Origin: CADCTM01 sp049671305 | GTDB lineage: Bacteria; Cyanobacteriota; Cyanobacteriia; Cyanobacteriales; Coleofasciculaceae | Reading direction: 5' to 3' | Assembly (NCBI GenBank): GCA_049671305.1 | Contig: JBATUR010000037.1 | Coordinates: 1-47,444 of the forward strand | DNA: 47,444 bases | In this document: piece by piece, positions 17,785 through 26,789 of the stretch | Numbering within the stretch: position 1 is the first letter of the stretch | How the letters are laid out: every line of letters begins with the position of its first letter | Position numbers and translations under genes: made by a program | Notes under the pieces: generated by a model | What the model was told of the DNA's origin: nothing | Seen by the model: only the letters and a program-made list of their open reading frames with translations | Database searches by the model: none

Positions 17785-19050
17785 ATGAATATGGAACAAG
17801 AAAATTCTGATACACCATCCTTTCATGCTATTGTTACCCGTGCTTACCGGGCATCTCAGGTCTTAGGAACCACCACAGGCATAGACCGCAGTCGTGGTGT
17901 CCAGGCGATGGCACAGGCGCTTTCTAACTCATTTGATGATATTTTAGAAGCCAACACTTTAGACTTGGAAGCAAGTCGAGAAATGGCAGTGCCAGAAATC
18001 ATTTGGGAATGGCTAAAGCTAACACCAGAAAGACTGCAAAGTGCCATTCAAATTTTGCAGCGAATTGGTGAGTTATCTGATCCAATTCGCCGAGTCATGA
18101 ATGCTTCCTATCAACTTGAGCATTCCCAAACCTACTGTCAACTGATGCCGTTGGGAGTAATTGCCTTAATTTATGAAGCTTTTCCCGAATTGGGTGCGAT
18201 TGCTGCTGGATTTTGTCTAAAAACGGGCAACTCGTTGATTTTGAGAGGGGGAAGTGAAGCTAGTCAGTCTAACTTAGTAATTGCCCAAGCCCTGCAAAAC
18301 GCCCTAGAGGATGCAGGATTGCCGGAAGGATGTTTGGAGTTATTACCCTCAGAACAAGGGGCTTCAATTCGCGATTTGGTCACGCAGGATCGATATTTGA
18401 ATTTAGTTATTCCCTACGGACGACCGACGTTAGTGCAGCAGGTAATGCAGCAGTCTACGGCGCCAGTTTTAAAGTCAGCGATGGGTAATTGTTACTTGTA
18501 TTGGTCAGCCACAGGTAGTCTGGATATGGTACGCGGGGTGATTTTGGATAGCCATGCTAGTGAACCTGATCCGGTAAATGCAATTGAGAAGATTTTGATT
18601 AATCGTTATCAGAAACCATCATCGTTGGTAGTTTTGTGGAATAGTTTGAAGGATAAGGGTTTTGAACTGCGTGGAGATGAAGAATTAGCTGCAGAGTTTC
18701 CTGATCAATTGAAATTGGTGGCAGAATCTGAATGGAATCAGCCCTATTTGTATAAGATTATTGCTTTTAAAGTGGTTGATAGCATGGAAGAAGCGATCGC
18801 TTGGATGAATCATTACAGTAGCGGTCATGCCGACTGTTTGGTTACCGAGTCTTATCAGGAAAGCCGTCAATTTGCTTTAGAAGTTGATAGTTCCTCGGTT
18901 TATATTAATTCCTCGCCACGATTTTCCCGTAACCCAAAACGAGGCGATGCAGTTTTCCTGGGAATGTCAAATCAAAAAGGATACCGCCGGGGCATGATCA
19001 ATTTGGAAACTTTAACAACTACCAAGCACATTGTGCAAGGTAATGGCTAA
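17785..19050 (+). CDS. proA: Glutamate-5-semialdehyde dehydrogenase (ProA) paralogue
   Basis: NADPH-dependent reductase of gamma-glutamyl phosphate, the second step of proline synthesis. The 421-aa length suits the family. The aldehyde-dehydrogenase fold is visible in GVIALIYEAFPELGAIAAGFCLKTGNSLILRGG (residues about 135-167; the last part binds cofactor), and the catalytic cysteine is in AMGNCYLYW (GNC matches the GNCHV site of characterised ProA). The segment after it is diverged from the usual GNCHVYVD-type context. Cyanobacteria can carry two ProA copies, and this may be the diverged one. It is coupled to the zinc-ribbon gene by a 1-nt gap. Confidence 0.85.
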   Translation: MNMEQENSDTPSFHAIVTRAYRASQVLGTTTGIDRSRGVQAMAQALSNSFDDILEANTLDLEASREMAVPEIIWEWLKLTPERLQSAIQILQRIGELSDPIRRVMNASYQLEHSQTYCQLMPLGVIALIYEAFPELGAIAAGFCLKTGNSLILRGGSEASQSNLVIAQALQNALEDAGLPEGCLELLPSEQGASIRDLVTQDRYLNLVIPYGRPTLVQQVMQQSTAPVLKSAMGNCYLYWSATGSLDMVRGVILDSHASEPDPVNAIEKILINRYQKPSSLVVLWNSLKDKGFELRGDEELAAEFPDQLKLVAESEWNQPYLYKIIAFKVVDSMEEAIAWMNHYSSGHADCLVTESYQESRQFALEVDSSSVYINSSPRFSRNPKRGDAVFLGMSNQKGYRRGMINLETLTTTKHIVQGNG

Positions 19051-19120
19051 TTTTAAGTTTGGTTTTGAGTAATTAGTCACCAAAAACTAGAGATTTGTGG
19101 GCTGATTAATTAAAGAAGCA

Positions 19121-19145
19121 GGGCGGTTTAAAACAAGCACCGCCC
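19121..19145. terminator. Hairpin between convergent proA and desC
   Basis: GGGCGGT (19121-19127) pairs perfectly with ACCGCCC (19139-19145) across an 11-nt loop. It lies between the 3' ends of two convergent genes. The T tail is poor on both strands, so it may act as a bidirectional stop with modest strength. Confidence 0.5.
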
Positions 19146-19163
19146 CTATCTTAAGGCTCAATG

Positions 19164-19979
19164 TTATTCTTTACCGATTAATTTCACCTTTTGCGCCAGT
19201 CCGAACATTTGTAGGAACTGAATGGTCATCCAGGTGGCGTCAATTTCCCACCATTTCATGCCATGCCTTGCGGAATATTGATAGGCATGGTGGTTGTTGT
19301 GCCAGCCTTCGCCATAGGTGAGTAAAGCTACCCACCAGCAATTTTTTGAGCGATCATTTGACTCAAAGGTACGATAACCGAATTTGTGGGTGGCGCTGTT
19401 GACAAACCAGGTGCAGTGAAAGACAAAAACTAAGCGGACAAACACGCCCCAAACTACAAAAGACCAACCGCCGAGTGCCAGTAGCACAAGTCCTAAAGCA
19501 ATTTGCACAAGTACAAAATAATTTTGCAGAAATTTGTAAACTGGGTCGTCGGCAATATCTTTTGTGAAACGGGGAATATCGGCATGGGATGGAATTTCAT
19601 AAAACATCCAGCCCATGTGACTCCACCAAAAGCCTTTATTGGAATCATGGGGGTCTGGATCGGTGTCAGAGTATAAGTGGTGGATGCGATGTAGTCCTAC
19701 CCAGTGGATTACTCCGCCTTCTGCTGACAGGGCGCCACAAAAAACCAGGAAGTATTCTAGCCATTTGGGGGTTTGAAAACTGCGGTGGCTCACTAAGCGA
19801 TGCCATCCTAGAGTTATGCCCAAACCGCCTGTTACCCAGTGGAGAAGAAGTACTAAGCCGACTGCCTTCCAGCTAAAGTTACCAGGAAACAGGGCGAAAA
19901 GCGCTCCAATATGAATAAGAGCCATGTAAATAATGTTGACCCAATTGAAGCGGAGTGGAGGTGAGGTGGCAATTGTCAT
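19164..19979 (-). CDS. desC: Acyl-lipid delta-9-type fatty acid desaturase
   Basis: Membrane di-iron desaturase that introduces the first double bond into membrane-lipid acyl chains. All three histidine boxes are present: HRLVSH (box 1), HRIHH in GLHRIHHLYSD (box 2) and HNNHH in GEGWHNNHHAYQ (box 3). Pairs of hydrophobic helices flank box 1 and precede box 3. The length, 271 aa, matches cyanobacterial DesC. The order of boxes and their spacing separate it from DesA/DesB types. It converges on proA with a hairpin between, and diverges from the PLP gene at 20133. Confidence 0.93.
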   Translation of the reverse strand: MTIATSPPLRFNWVNIIYMALIHIGALFALFPGNFSWKAVGLVLLLHWVTGGLGITLGWHRLVSHRSFQTPKWLEYFLVFCGALSAEGGVIHWVGLHRIHHLYSDTDPDPHDSNKGFWWSHMGWMFYEIPSHADIPRFTKDIADDPVYKFLQNYFVLVQIALGLVLLALGGWSFVVWGVFVRLVFVFHCTWFVNSATHKFGYRTFESNDRSKNCWWVALLTYGEGWHNNHHAYQYSARHGMKWWEIDATWMTIQFLQMFGLAQKVKLIGKE

Positions 19980-20132
19980 GCAGTAAACCTAAATACAAGA
20001 AAATAGATGTTTTTAGCCCGATTTGGGTAAAGTGTTCGTGTAGCCTTGCCAAATGTTAGGGAAATGCTGGTTTTATGTGCGATCAGATTTATTATGGGTT
20101 CCTAAAAACCTAAATCAACCATCGACGTTTTA

Positions 20133-21362
20133 ATGAACAGCTCCCAACAACTGCTTGCAGCAGAAAAAGCACTATCCCCGATTTTTTCTGGAATTGATGC
20201 ACTCGTCAAGCAAAATCTCAAAAAAGTGCTAAATTCCTTTCGTGATCATCGTGTAGGCGTTCATCACTTTGCTGGGGTTAGTGGTTATGGTCACGATGAT
20301 TTGGGGCGTCAGACGTTGGATAAGGTGTTTGCTGAGGTCATGGGTGCCGAGGCGGCTGCGGTACGGGTACAGTTTGTTTCGGGGACTCATGCGATCGCTT
20401 GTTGTCTCTATGGCATCTTACGTCCTGGTGATGAGATGTTATCAGTTGTTGGGGCGCCATACGACACATTAGAAGAAGTCATTGGTTTACGAGGCAAAAA
20501 TCAAGGTTCACTTCTTGATTTTGGCATTAATTACCGACAGTTATCACTAACTTTGGAAGGAAAAGTTGATTGGCTCAATTTGGCACAAGCGGTACAAGAA
20601 AATACTCGTTTGGTGCTCATTCAACGTTCTTGTGGCTATTCCTGGAGAGATAGCCTTTCTATTGCTGATATTGAGAAAATTGTCAAGCTAGTTAAGCAAC
20701 AAAATCCTTATACTATTTGCTTTGTTGATAACTGTTATGGGGAGTTTGTGGAAAATTTTGAACCGACTTCGGTTGGGGCAGATTTAATGGCAGGTTCTTT
20801 GATTAAAAATCCTGGGGGAACAATTGTAACAGCAGGGGGCTATGTTGCTGGTCGTGAGGATTTGGTAGAAGCAGCTTGTTGTCGTTTAACGGCGCCAGGA
20901 ATTGGTAGTTCTGGTGGGGCGACTTTTGAGCAAAATCGTTTGTTGTTTCAAGGTTTATTTTTGGCACCTCAAATGGTAGGAGAGGCGATTAAAGGTAATC
21001 ATTTAACGGCTTATGTTTTTCAAGAGTTAGGTTATGAAGTTAATCCTCTACCTATGGTATCACGTCGTGATGTTATTCAAGCGATAAAATTGGGTTCTCC
21101 TGAGAAGTTAATTGCTTTTTGTCGGGCTATTCAAAAGTATTCTCCGATTGGTTCTTATCTTGACCCAATTCCTGCCGAAATGCACGGTTATGAAAGTGAG
21201 TTGGTAATGGCTGGTGGGACTTTTATTGATGGTAGTACTTCGGAATTTTCGGCGGATGGACCATTACGAGAACCTTATATTGTGTTTAGTCAAGGGGGGA
21301 CACATTGGACACATATTGCGATCGCGCTTGAGGCGGCAATTGAGGCGGTTGGCAAGGCGTGA
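20133..21362 (+). CDS. Methionine gamma-lyase-like PLP enzyme (aluminium-resistance family)
   Basis: A 409-aa PLP-dependent fold-type I protein of the family annotated as methionine gamma-lyase-like or aluminium resistance protein. Seen: FAGVSGYGHDDLGRQTLD (about residues 47-64), the Cys/Met-metabolism-like loop VQFVSGTHAI, the acidic FVDNCYGEFVE that would contact the cofactor, and SLIKNPGGTIV with the likely PLP lysine. Its physiological substrate is not established for most members, so the lyase name should be held loosely. The start is ATG after a 153-bp region divergent from desC; no operon partner lies downstream within 100 bp. Confidence 0.88.
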   Translation: MNSSQQLLAAEKALSPIFSGIDALVKQNLKKVLNSFRDHRVGVHHFAGVSGYGHDDLGRQTLDKVFAEVMGAEAAAVRVQFVSGTHAIACCLYGILRPGDEMLSVVGAPYDTLEEVIGLRGKNQGSLLDFGINYRQLSLTLEGKVDWLNLAQAVQENTRLVLIQRSCGYSWRDSLSIADIEKIVKLVKQQNPYTICFVDNCYGEFVENFEPTSVGADLMAGSLIKNPGGTIVTAGGYVAGREDLVEAACCRLTAPGIGSSGGATFEQNRLLFQGLFLAPQMVGEAIKGNHLTAYVFQELGYEVNPLPMVSRRDVIQAIKLGSPEKLIAFCRAIQKYSPIGSYLDPIPAEMHGYESELVMAGGTFIDGSTSEFSADGPLREPYIVFSQGGTHWTHIAIALEAAIEAVGKA

Positions 21363-21464
21363 GGATAGGCGATGGCTTTTTACTGGAAAATTGCTGCCTA
21401 TTTAGTTAACAAACTGCATCTCTATATCATCTAACATAAAAGTATCATCTAGGAGCTAACAACG

Positions 21465-22037
21465 ATGACGGCGAGTAAAAGCGATATCTACGTTTCTCCC
21501 GAAATTTACTTGGAAGGAGAAAAAATCAGCCCAATTAAGCATGAGTACAGGCAAGGCTTAATCTACGCAATGGCTGGGGCAAGCAAAGCTCATGTTACTA
21601 TTACAGGTAATTTATTCGCGCTACTAAGAAATCAGGTTCGAGGTACTGGCTGTCGTGCTTATGTGGCAGATATAAAAGTCAGAATTGAGACAGCAAATAT
21701 TTTTTACTATCCGGATGTGGCGGTAACTTGTGATGAACAGGATACAACGTCTTCTGAAGATTTTATTCGCTATCCATCTTTAATTGTTGAAGTTCTCTCT
21801 CCTACTACTCAAGGTTTTGATAGAGGTGATAAATTTGCCGATTATCGTACAATTGAAACGCTACAAGAATATGTTTTAATTAATCAAGAACGGGTAAGTG
21901 TAGAGTGTTTTCGTCGCAATTCTGAGGGACTTTGGGTGCTTTATCCTTATGGTGAAGGAGACGAAATCTATCTACAGAGTGTTGATTTTCGTTGTGCGAT
22001 TGCGGCACTTTATGAGGATGTCTTGGGATTAAGTTGA
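21465..22037 (+). CDS. Uma2 family nuclease-fold protein (first copy)
   Basis: A 190-aa Uma2 (DUF820) protein with PD-(D/E)XK nuclease-like core. The active-site pattern is YYPDVAV (residues about 84-90), then SLIVEVLSPTT, followed by the helix YRTIETLQEYVLI. Cyanobacteria have many copies of this family and no function is established for most. It lies 103 nt downstream of the PLP gene and 106 nt upstream of uvrA, so it is probably a single gene. It is related only at fold level to the second copy at 25164-25745. Confidence 0.9.
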   Translation: MTASKSDIYVSPEIYLEGEKISPIKHEYRQGLIYAMAGASKAHVTITGNLFALLRNQVRGTGCRAYVADIKVRIETANIFYYPDVAVTCDEQDTTSSEDFIRYPSLIVEVLSPTTQGFDRGDKFADYRTIETLQEYVLINQERVSVECFRRNSEGLWVLYPYGEGDEIYLQSVDFRCAIAALYEDVLGLS

Positions 22038-22143
22038 GGTAATTTAGCATAGATATGCAGCAATCTCAAATTCCTTCCCTTGATGTAGCAAGCTATAGAA
22101 GAGGCAGCGTTAAGATCGTTAAGCACTGTTACGCTCTGTCTTC

Positions 22144-25107
22144 ATGTCTCACCCCGCCGATCTTTCAAACAGTCAATCTCAAGTCCCAGGCAAGTCAAAT
22201 CATCAGGATGTGATTCGCATTACTGGGGCAAGGCAGCATAACCTGAAGAATATTGACCTGGAACTGCCGCGCGATCGCTTAATTGTCTTTACGGGCGTCT
22301 CAGGTTCCGGTAAATCGTCTCTTGCCTTTGATACCATCTTCGCAGAAGGGCAGCGCCGCTATGTGGAGTCCCTGAGTGCCTATGCGCGGCAATTTTTGGG
22401 ACAACTAGATAAACCGGATGTGGATGCGATTGAGGGCTTAAGTCCTGCGATTTCCATTGACCAGAAGTCTACTTCTAATAACCCCCGCTCTACGGTAGGG
22501 ACGGTTACGGAGATTTACGATTACTTGCGCTTGTTGTTTGGACGGGCGGGAGAGCCGCATTGTCCGATTTGCGATCGCAATATTGCCCCGCAAACGATTG
22601 ACGAAATGTGCGATCGCATTTTGGAATTGCCCGACCGTACCCGCTTTCAAATCCTTGCACCTGTAGTCCGGGGTAAAAAAGGCACACACAAGAAACTGCT
22701 ATCGAGTCTTGCCTCTGAAGGATTTGTTCGCGTGAGGGTAAATGGCGAGGTTCGAGAGCTCAGTGATTCGATTGAATTAGATAAAAATTATACACATAAC
22801 ATTGAAGTCGTTGTTGATCGACTTATTAAGAAGCCTGATTTACAGGAACGTTTGACTGATTCTCTAGCGACTTGTCTGCGTCGTACTGGTGGAATTGCGG
22901 TGATCGAGGTGTTAAATGATACATCTATACAGACACAAGGGGATTCATACCATGAGTCTATTAAAACAGAAAATCCTATAAATGGCAACAATTTTAGTCA
23001 GGAATTACCGAAAGAATTAGTCTTTTCAGAAAACTTTGCTTGCCCAGAACATGGGGCAGTAATGGAAGAGTTATCGCCCAGACTATTTTCGTTTAATTCG
23101 CCTTATGGTGCTTGTCCTAAGTGCCACGGTTTAGGGACTTTACGCACTTTTTCACCTGATTTAGTAGTACCAGATCCAGAAGCTCCAGTATACGCTGCAA
23201 TTGCACCTTGGTCAGAAAAAGACAATTCTTACTATCTTACTTTGCTTTATAGTGTGGGGCAAACTTATGGTTTTGAAATTCAAAATCGCTGGAACAAACT
23301 AACAGAAGAACAACAACAGGTTCTTTTATATGGTGCTGAGAAACCAATTTGGATTGAAGAACGGAATGATTATAGAACTTATGCTGGGGTAATTAAGATT
23401 CTACAAAGGCAGTATGATGATACAAGTTCCGACCTACAAAAACAAAAGTTAGAGCAATATTTAATTGACCAAGCTTGTGAAGTTTGTCAAGGAAAACGCT
23501 TAAAACCAGAAGCGTTGGCGGTACGATTGGGACAGCATCGAATTCTTGATTTAACAAGTGTTTCAATTCAAGACTGTCGAGAACGAGTTGATGATTTGAA
23601 ATTAAGCGATCGCCAAGCCCAAATTGGCGATTTGGCTCTTAAAGAAATTAAAGCGCGTCTGCAATTTCTTCTTGATGTCGGGTTAAATTATCTGACACTT
23701 GATCGCGCCGCTATGACACTTTCTGGTGGAGAAGCACAACGAATTCGGCTAGCAACACAAATTGGTTCTGGTTTAACTGGTGTACTTTATGTATTAGATG
23801 AACCAAGTATTGGACTGCATCAAAGAGACAATTATCGATTATTACAAACTCTCACTAAACTTCGGGATTTAGGGAATACTTTAATTGTGGTGGAGCATGA
23901 TGAGGAAACAATTCGTGCTGCTAACCATATTGTTGATATTGGTCCAGCGGCGGGAATTCACGGCGGACAAATTGTTGCTCAGGGAGATTTAGAGAGCTTA
24001 CTTTCGGCGGCAGACTCACTTACTGGGGCTTATTTATCAGGGCGAAAGGTAATTGAAACTCCTGGAGAACGTAGAAATGGTAATGGTCGAGTACTTGCCA
24101 TCAAAGACGCCTACAGAAATAATCTTCAGCATATTAATGTAGAAATTCCTTTAGGTAAACTTGTCTGCATTACAGGGGTTTCTGGTTCTGGTAAATCGAC
24201 TTTAATTAATGAACTTCTTTATCCCGCTTTGCAACATCACTTAACTCGTAAAATTCCTTTTCCAAGTCACCTCAAGGAAATTAAAGGACTGAATGCAATT
24301 GATAAAGCAATTGTAATTGATCAATCGCCGATTGGTCGCACTCCTCGTTCTAATCCTGCTACTTATACAGGTATTTTTGATGCAATTCGAGAAATATTTA
24401 CCCAAACTATTGAGGCGAAAGCTAGAGGTTATAAAGCGGGACAGTTTTCTTTTAATGTCAAAGGTGGACGCTGCGAAGCTTGTAGTGGGCAAGGAGTTAA
24501 TATTATTGAAATGAACTTCTTGCCGGATGTTTATGTGCAGTGTGAAGTTTGCAAAGGTGCACGTTATAACCGGGAAACTTTGCAGGTGAAATATAAGGGA
24601 CATTCGATTGCTGATGTGTTGAATATGACGGTAGAAGAAGCCTTGGAAGTATTTAAAAACATTCCACGGGCATCAGCAAGATTACAAACATTAGTTGATG
24701 TTGGACTAGGTTATATTCGCTTAGGTCAAACAGCACCAACTTTATCTGGTGGTGAGGCGCAAAGAGTGAAATTAGCATCTGAATTATCTCGACGTGCTAC
24801 AGGAAAGACGCTTTATTTAATTGATGAACCGACTACAGGTTTATCGTTTTATGATGTCCATCATTTATTAAATGTGTTGCAAAGGTTGGTGGATAAAGGA
24901 AATTCAATTTTGGTAATTGAACATAATTTAGATGTGATTCGTTGTTCGGATTGGGTGGTTGATTTGGGACCAGAAGGTGGTGATAAAGGAGGAGAAGTTA
25001 TTGCTTTTGGAACACCGGAAGATGTGGCGAAAAATAAGAAGTCTTATACGGGAAAGTATTTGAAGGAGGTATTAAAGCAGCATCCAGCAGTAGTTAGTAA
25101 GGTTTGA
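22144..25107 (+). CDS. uvrA: Excinuclease ABC subunit A
   Basis: DNA damage recognition ATPase of nucleotide excision repair (UvrABC). Two ABC halves are visible: Walker A GVSGSGKSSLAFDT near residues 50-63 and GVSGSGKSTLINE in the C-terminal half, with two signature motifs (LSGGEAQRIRLA, LSGGEAQRVKLA) and DEPS/DEPT Walker B strands. Zinc modules: CPICDRN in the first insertion, CPKCHGLG, CEVCQGK, and the CEACSGQG/CEVCKGAR pair. Length is 987 aa, about 47 more than E. coli UvrA. Part of the excess is a non-conserved low-complexity loop around residues 255-285. Confidence 0.98.
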   Translation: MSHPADLSNSQSQVPGKSNHQDVIRITGARQHNLKNIDLELPRDRLIVFTGVSGSGKSSLAFDTIFAEGQRRYVESLSAYARQFLGQLDKPDVDAIEGLSPAISIDQKSTSNNPRSTVGTVTEIYDYLRLLFGRAGEPHCPICDRNIAPQTIDEMCDRILELPDRTRFQILAPVVRGKKGTHKKLLSSLASEGFVRVRVNGEVRELSDSIELDKNYTHNIEVVVDRLIKKPDLQERLTDSLATCLRRTGGIAVIEVLNDTSIQTQGDSYHESIKTENPINGNNFSQELPKELVFSENFACPEHGAVMEELSPRLFSFNSPYGACPKCHGLGTLRTFSPDLVVPDPEAPVYAAIAPWSEKDNSYYLTLLYSVGQTYGFEIQNRWNKLTEEQQQVLLYGAEKPIWIEERNDYRTYAGVIKILQRQYDDTSSDLQKQKLEQYLIDQACEVCQGKRLKPEALAVRLGQHRILDLTSVSIQDCRERVDDLKLSDRQAQIGDLALKEIKARLQFLLDVGLNYLTLDRAAMTLSGGEAQRIRLATQIGSGLTGVLYVLDEPSIGLHQRDNYRLLQTLTKLRDLGNTLIVVEHDEETIRAANHIVDIGPAAGIHGGQIVAQGDLESLLSAADSLTGAYLSGRKVIETPGERRNGNGRVLAIKDAYRNNLQHINVEIPLGKLVCITGVSGSGKSTLINELLYPALQHHLTRKIPFPSHLKEIKGLNAIDKAIVIDQSPIGRTPRSNPATYTGIFDAIREIFTQTIEAKARGYKAGQFSFNVKGGRCEACSGQGVNIIEMNFLPDVYVQCEVCKGARYNRETLQVKYKGHSIADVLNMTVEEALEVFKNIPRASARLQTLVDVGLGYIRLGQTAPTLSGGEAQRVKLASELSRRATGKTLYLIDEPTTGLSFYDVHHLLNVLQRLVDKGNSILVIEHNLDVIRCSDWVVDLGPEGGDKGGEVIAFGTPEDVAKNKKSYTGKYLKEVLKQHPAVVSKV

Positions 25108-25163
25108 GATGAAACAAATTTAGAATAAGCATAGTTAGTCAGATAAATTAGGAGGTTTTATTC

Positions 25164-25745
25164 ATGTCAATGATGACCGTGAAAGACTTGGAGCAAGTGC
25201 AAGCTACCCTCAACGAAGCGGGTTATGATTATCAGCTAGAACTAGAAGATGGAAAAATTTTTATAGTGGGACCTTCTGATATTGATTCGAGTGAAATAGG
25301 CGGCATACTAATTCGGCTACTTGCTAACTGGGTTTACCCCCGTCGCTTAGGACGAGTATTTGATTCTGCAGGCGGTTTTATTTTGCCTAATACTGATTTG
25401 AAAACACCCGATGTTTCTTTTGTGCGTGCTTCTCGTCTCCGGCAACGTCGGCGCTATTTTGCTGAAATAGTACCTGATTTAGTTGTAGAAATTAAATCTC
25501 AAAGTGATAGAATCAAACCATTAAAAGACAAAGTTCTGATGTTTCTGTCACAGGGAGCCGTAGTAGGAATTCTTATCGATCCTGATCTAGAAACCGTCAC
25601 AGTTTACCGTCCTACTGGGGAATCAACTGAATTGAGGAATGGAGATATATTAACAATACCGGAACTTTTTCCAGGCTGGGAAATTCAGATTGATGAGATT
25701 TGGCCGCCAGTGTTTGATGAAGAGGAAGAAGATTCTCTGCACTAA
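25164..25745 (+). CDS. Uma2 family nuclease-fold protein (second copy)
   Basis: A 193-aa Uma2 (DUF820) protein. The PD-(D/E)XK-like core is KTPDVSFVRASRL (near residue 73) and DLVVEIKSQSDR, followed by FLSQGAVVGILIDPD. A strong Shine-Dalgarno AGGAGG at 25150-25155 lies 8 nt before the ATG, which fixes the start. It is 56 nt after uvrA and so could be co-transcribed with it. It converges on the restriction nuclease gene, whose stop is only 9 bp away. Its function is not known. Confidence 0.9.
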   Translation: MSMMTVKDLEQVQATLNEAGYDYQLELEDGKIFIVGPSDIDSSEIGGILIRLLANWVYPRRLGRVFDSAGGFILPNTDLKTPDVSFVRASRLRQRRRYFAEIVPDLVVEIKSQSDRIKPLKDKVLMFLSQGAVVGILIDPDLETVTVYRPTGESTELRNGDILTIPELFPGWEIQIDEIWPPVFDEEEEDSLH

Positions 25746-25754
25746 TTTATCTCT

Positions 25755-26780
25755 TTAGTTACTTTGAGAATGCAAATATGGCCCTAAGAACTTTTCCCCA
25801 TCAAAGTGAATTATATGATCAGGTGACTCAGCAATCCAAACTTCTGTTTCCCAAGCAATATCTGGCGCGAATTGGCGAAAGGTTTTGCGGTCAAGAAAAG
25901 CTGTAACAAAAATGATGTCAGCCCTACATTGCTCTGTAAGTTTTTTAAGTTCTACGAGGCGTACTGATGAAATCGAACCTGAACTATGGACAGCTTCTAT
26001 TAAATAAAGCCAATTTCTCTGTTCTGAGTAAGCTACTATATCCGGCAATTCTCCAAAAGACAACTCAAAAAACTGAAGTTCCTCAAGTCGCTCTTTTTCC
26101 AGGTGAAGGAATTTGTCAGCCGTATCACCTACATATAGTACCTCAGCGCCATAACCGTAGCGAGGTAGAAATTCTTCTATTACAGCTTTTTGTAATTCAT
26201 TATGTTTTCCAGGACTAAACTCAGAAGTTTTACCCGAAGGAAAATTAACAGGGATTAAACTTAAGTTGCGATTACCTGAAAGCTGTTTTTCTAGCGTTAT
26301 TTTGTTTTCTAAAAACTTCTCAACCTCAGCTTCCCAGTCATCTGAGCCGAAAGCTTTAATTAAAGTTGCATATTTAGAACTTAATGCAAAAGCTCTTGTA
26401 CCATCATTCCGAGCAGCATTGGGGTTGGCTGCGCTAGAAAAGATGACTCCTGACAAAACCAGTAGTTTTAAGTCTTTTCTCCGTATATCATCGTAAGAAC
26501 TTTCAGAAACATTCTCATAAAAATTAGCGTTCCAATATCTAATAATTTCTCTACTTCTAAGGGCATGAGAGCCATCATACCCTTTTACTGTTGACCAGTC
26601 ATTGATTATTTTTACATTAGCTACAGCTAAGAAAGCCATACCTATCCTTTCCATCCGTCTTTGAGTCAGTCCATTTAGAGGAATACCAAATTTATCAAGA
26701 ATATACAAAGCTTGATTAATCAGAGCCTGGAGTTCCATAGGCTTTTTTGAACTAGAGACATACTGTGGGACTTTAGGCAT
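25755..26780 (-). CDS. BsuBI/PstI-family restriction endonuclease
   Basis: A 341-aa protein with the BsuBI/PstI restriction endonuclease signature. The C-terminal half has the catalytic-type arrangement GELPDIVAYSEQRNWLYLIE, with D and E in PD...LIEAVH positions (about residues 240-260), then the strand ADIIFVTAFLDRKTF. Helical N-terminal ~150 residues (begins QALINQALYILDKFG) match the family. The methyltransferase gene lies immediately upstream on the same strand with a 9-nt gap. Known BsuBI and PstI cut CTGCAG; the site of this enzyme is not shown by the sequence. Confidence 0.88.
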   Translation of the reverse strand: MPKVPQYVSSSKKPMELQALINQALYILDKFGIPLNGLTQRRMERIGMAFLAVANVKIINDWSTVKGYDGSHALRSREIIRYWNANFYENVSESSYDDIRRKDLKLLVLSGVIFSSAANPNAARNDGTRAFALSSKYATLIKAFGSDDWEAEVEKFLENKITLEKQLSGNRNLSLIPVNFPSGKTSEFSPGKHNELQKAVIEEFLPRYGYGAEVLYVGDTADKFLHLEKERLEELQFFELSFGELPDIVAYSEQRNWLYLIEAVHSSGSISSVRLVELKKLTEQCRADIIFVTAFLDRKTFRQFAPDIAWETEVWIAESPDHIIHFDGEKFLGPYLHSQSN

Positions 26781-26789
26781 TGATACTTG

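Noticed and set aside
24241..24603. 120-codon frame antisense to uvrA
   Set aside because: Lies wholly inside a strongly supported gene, without motifs.
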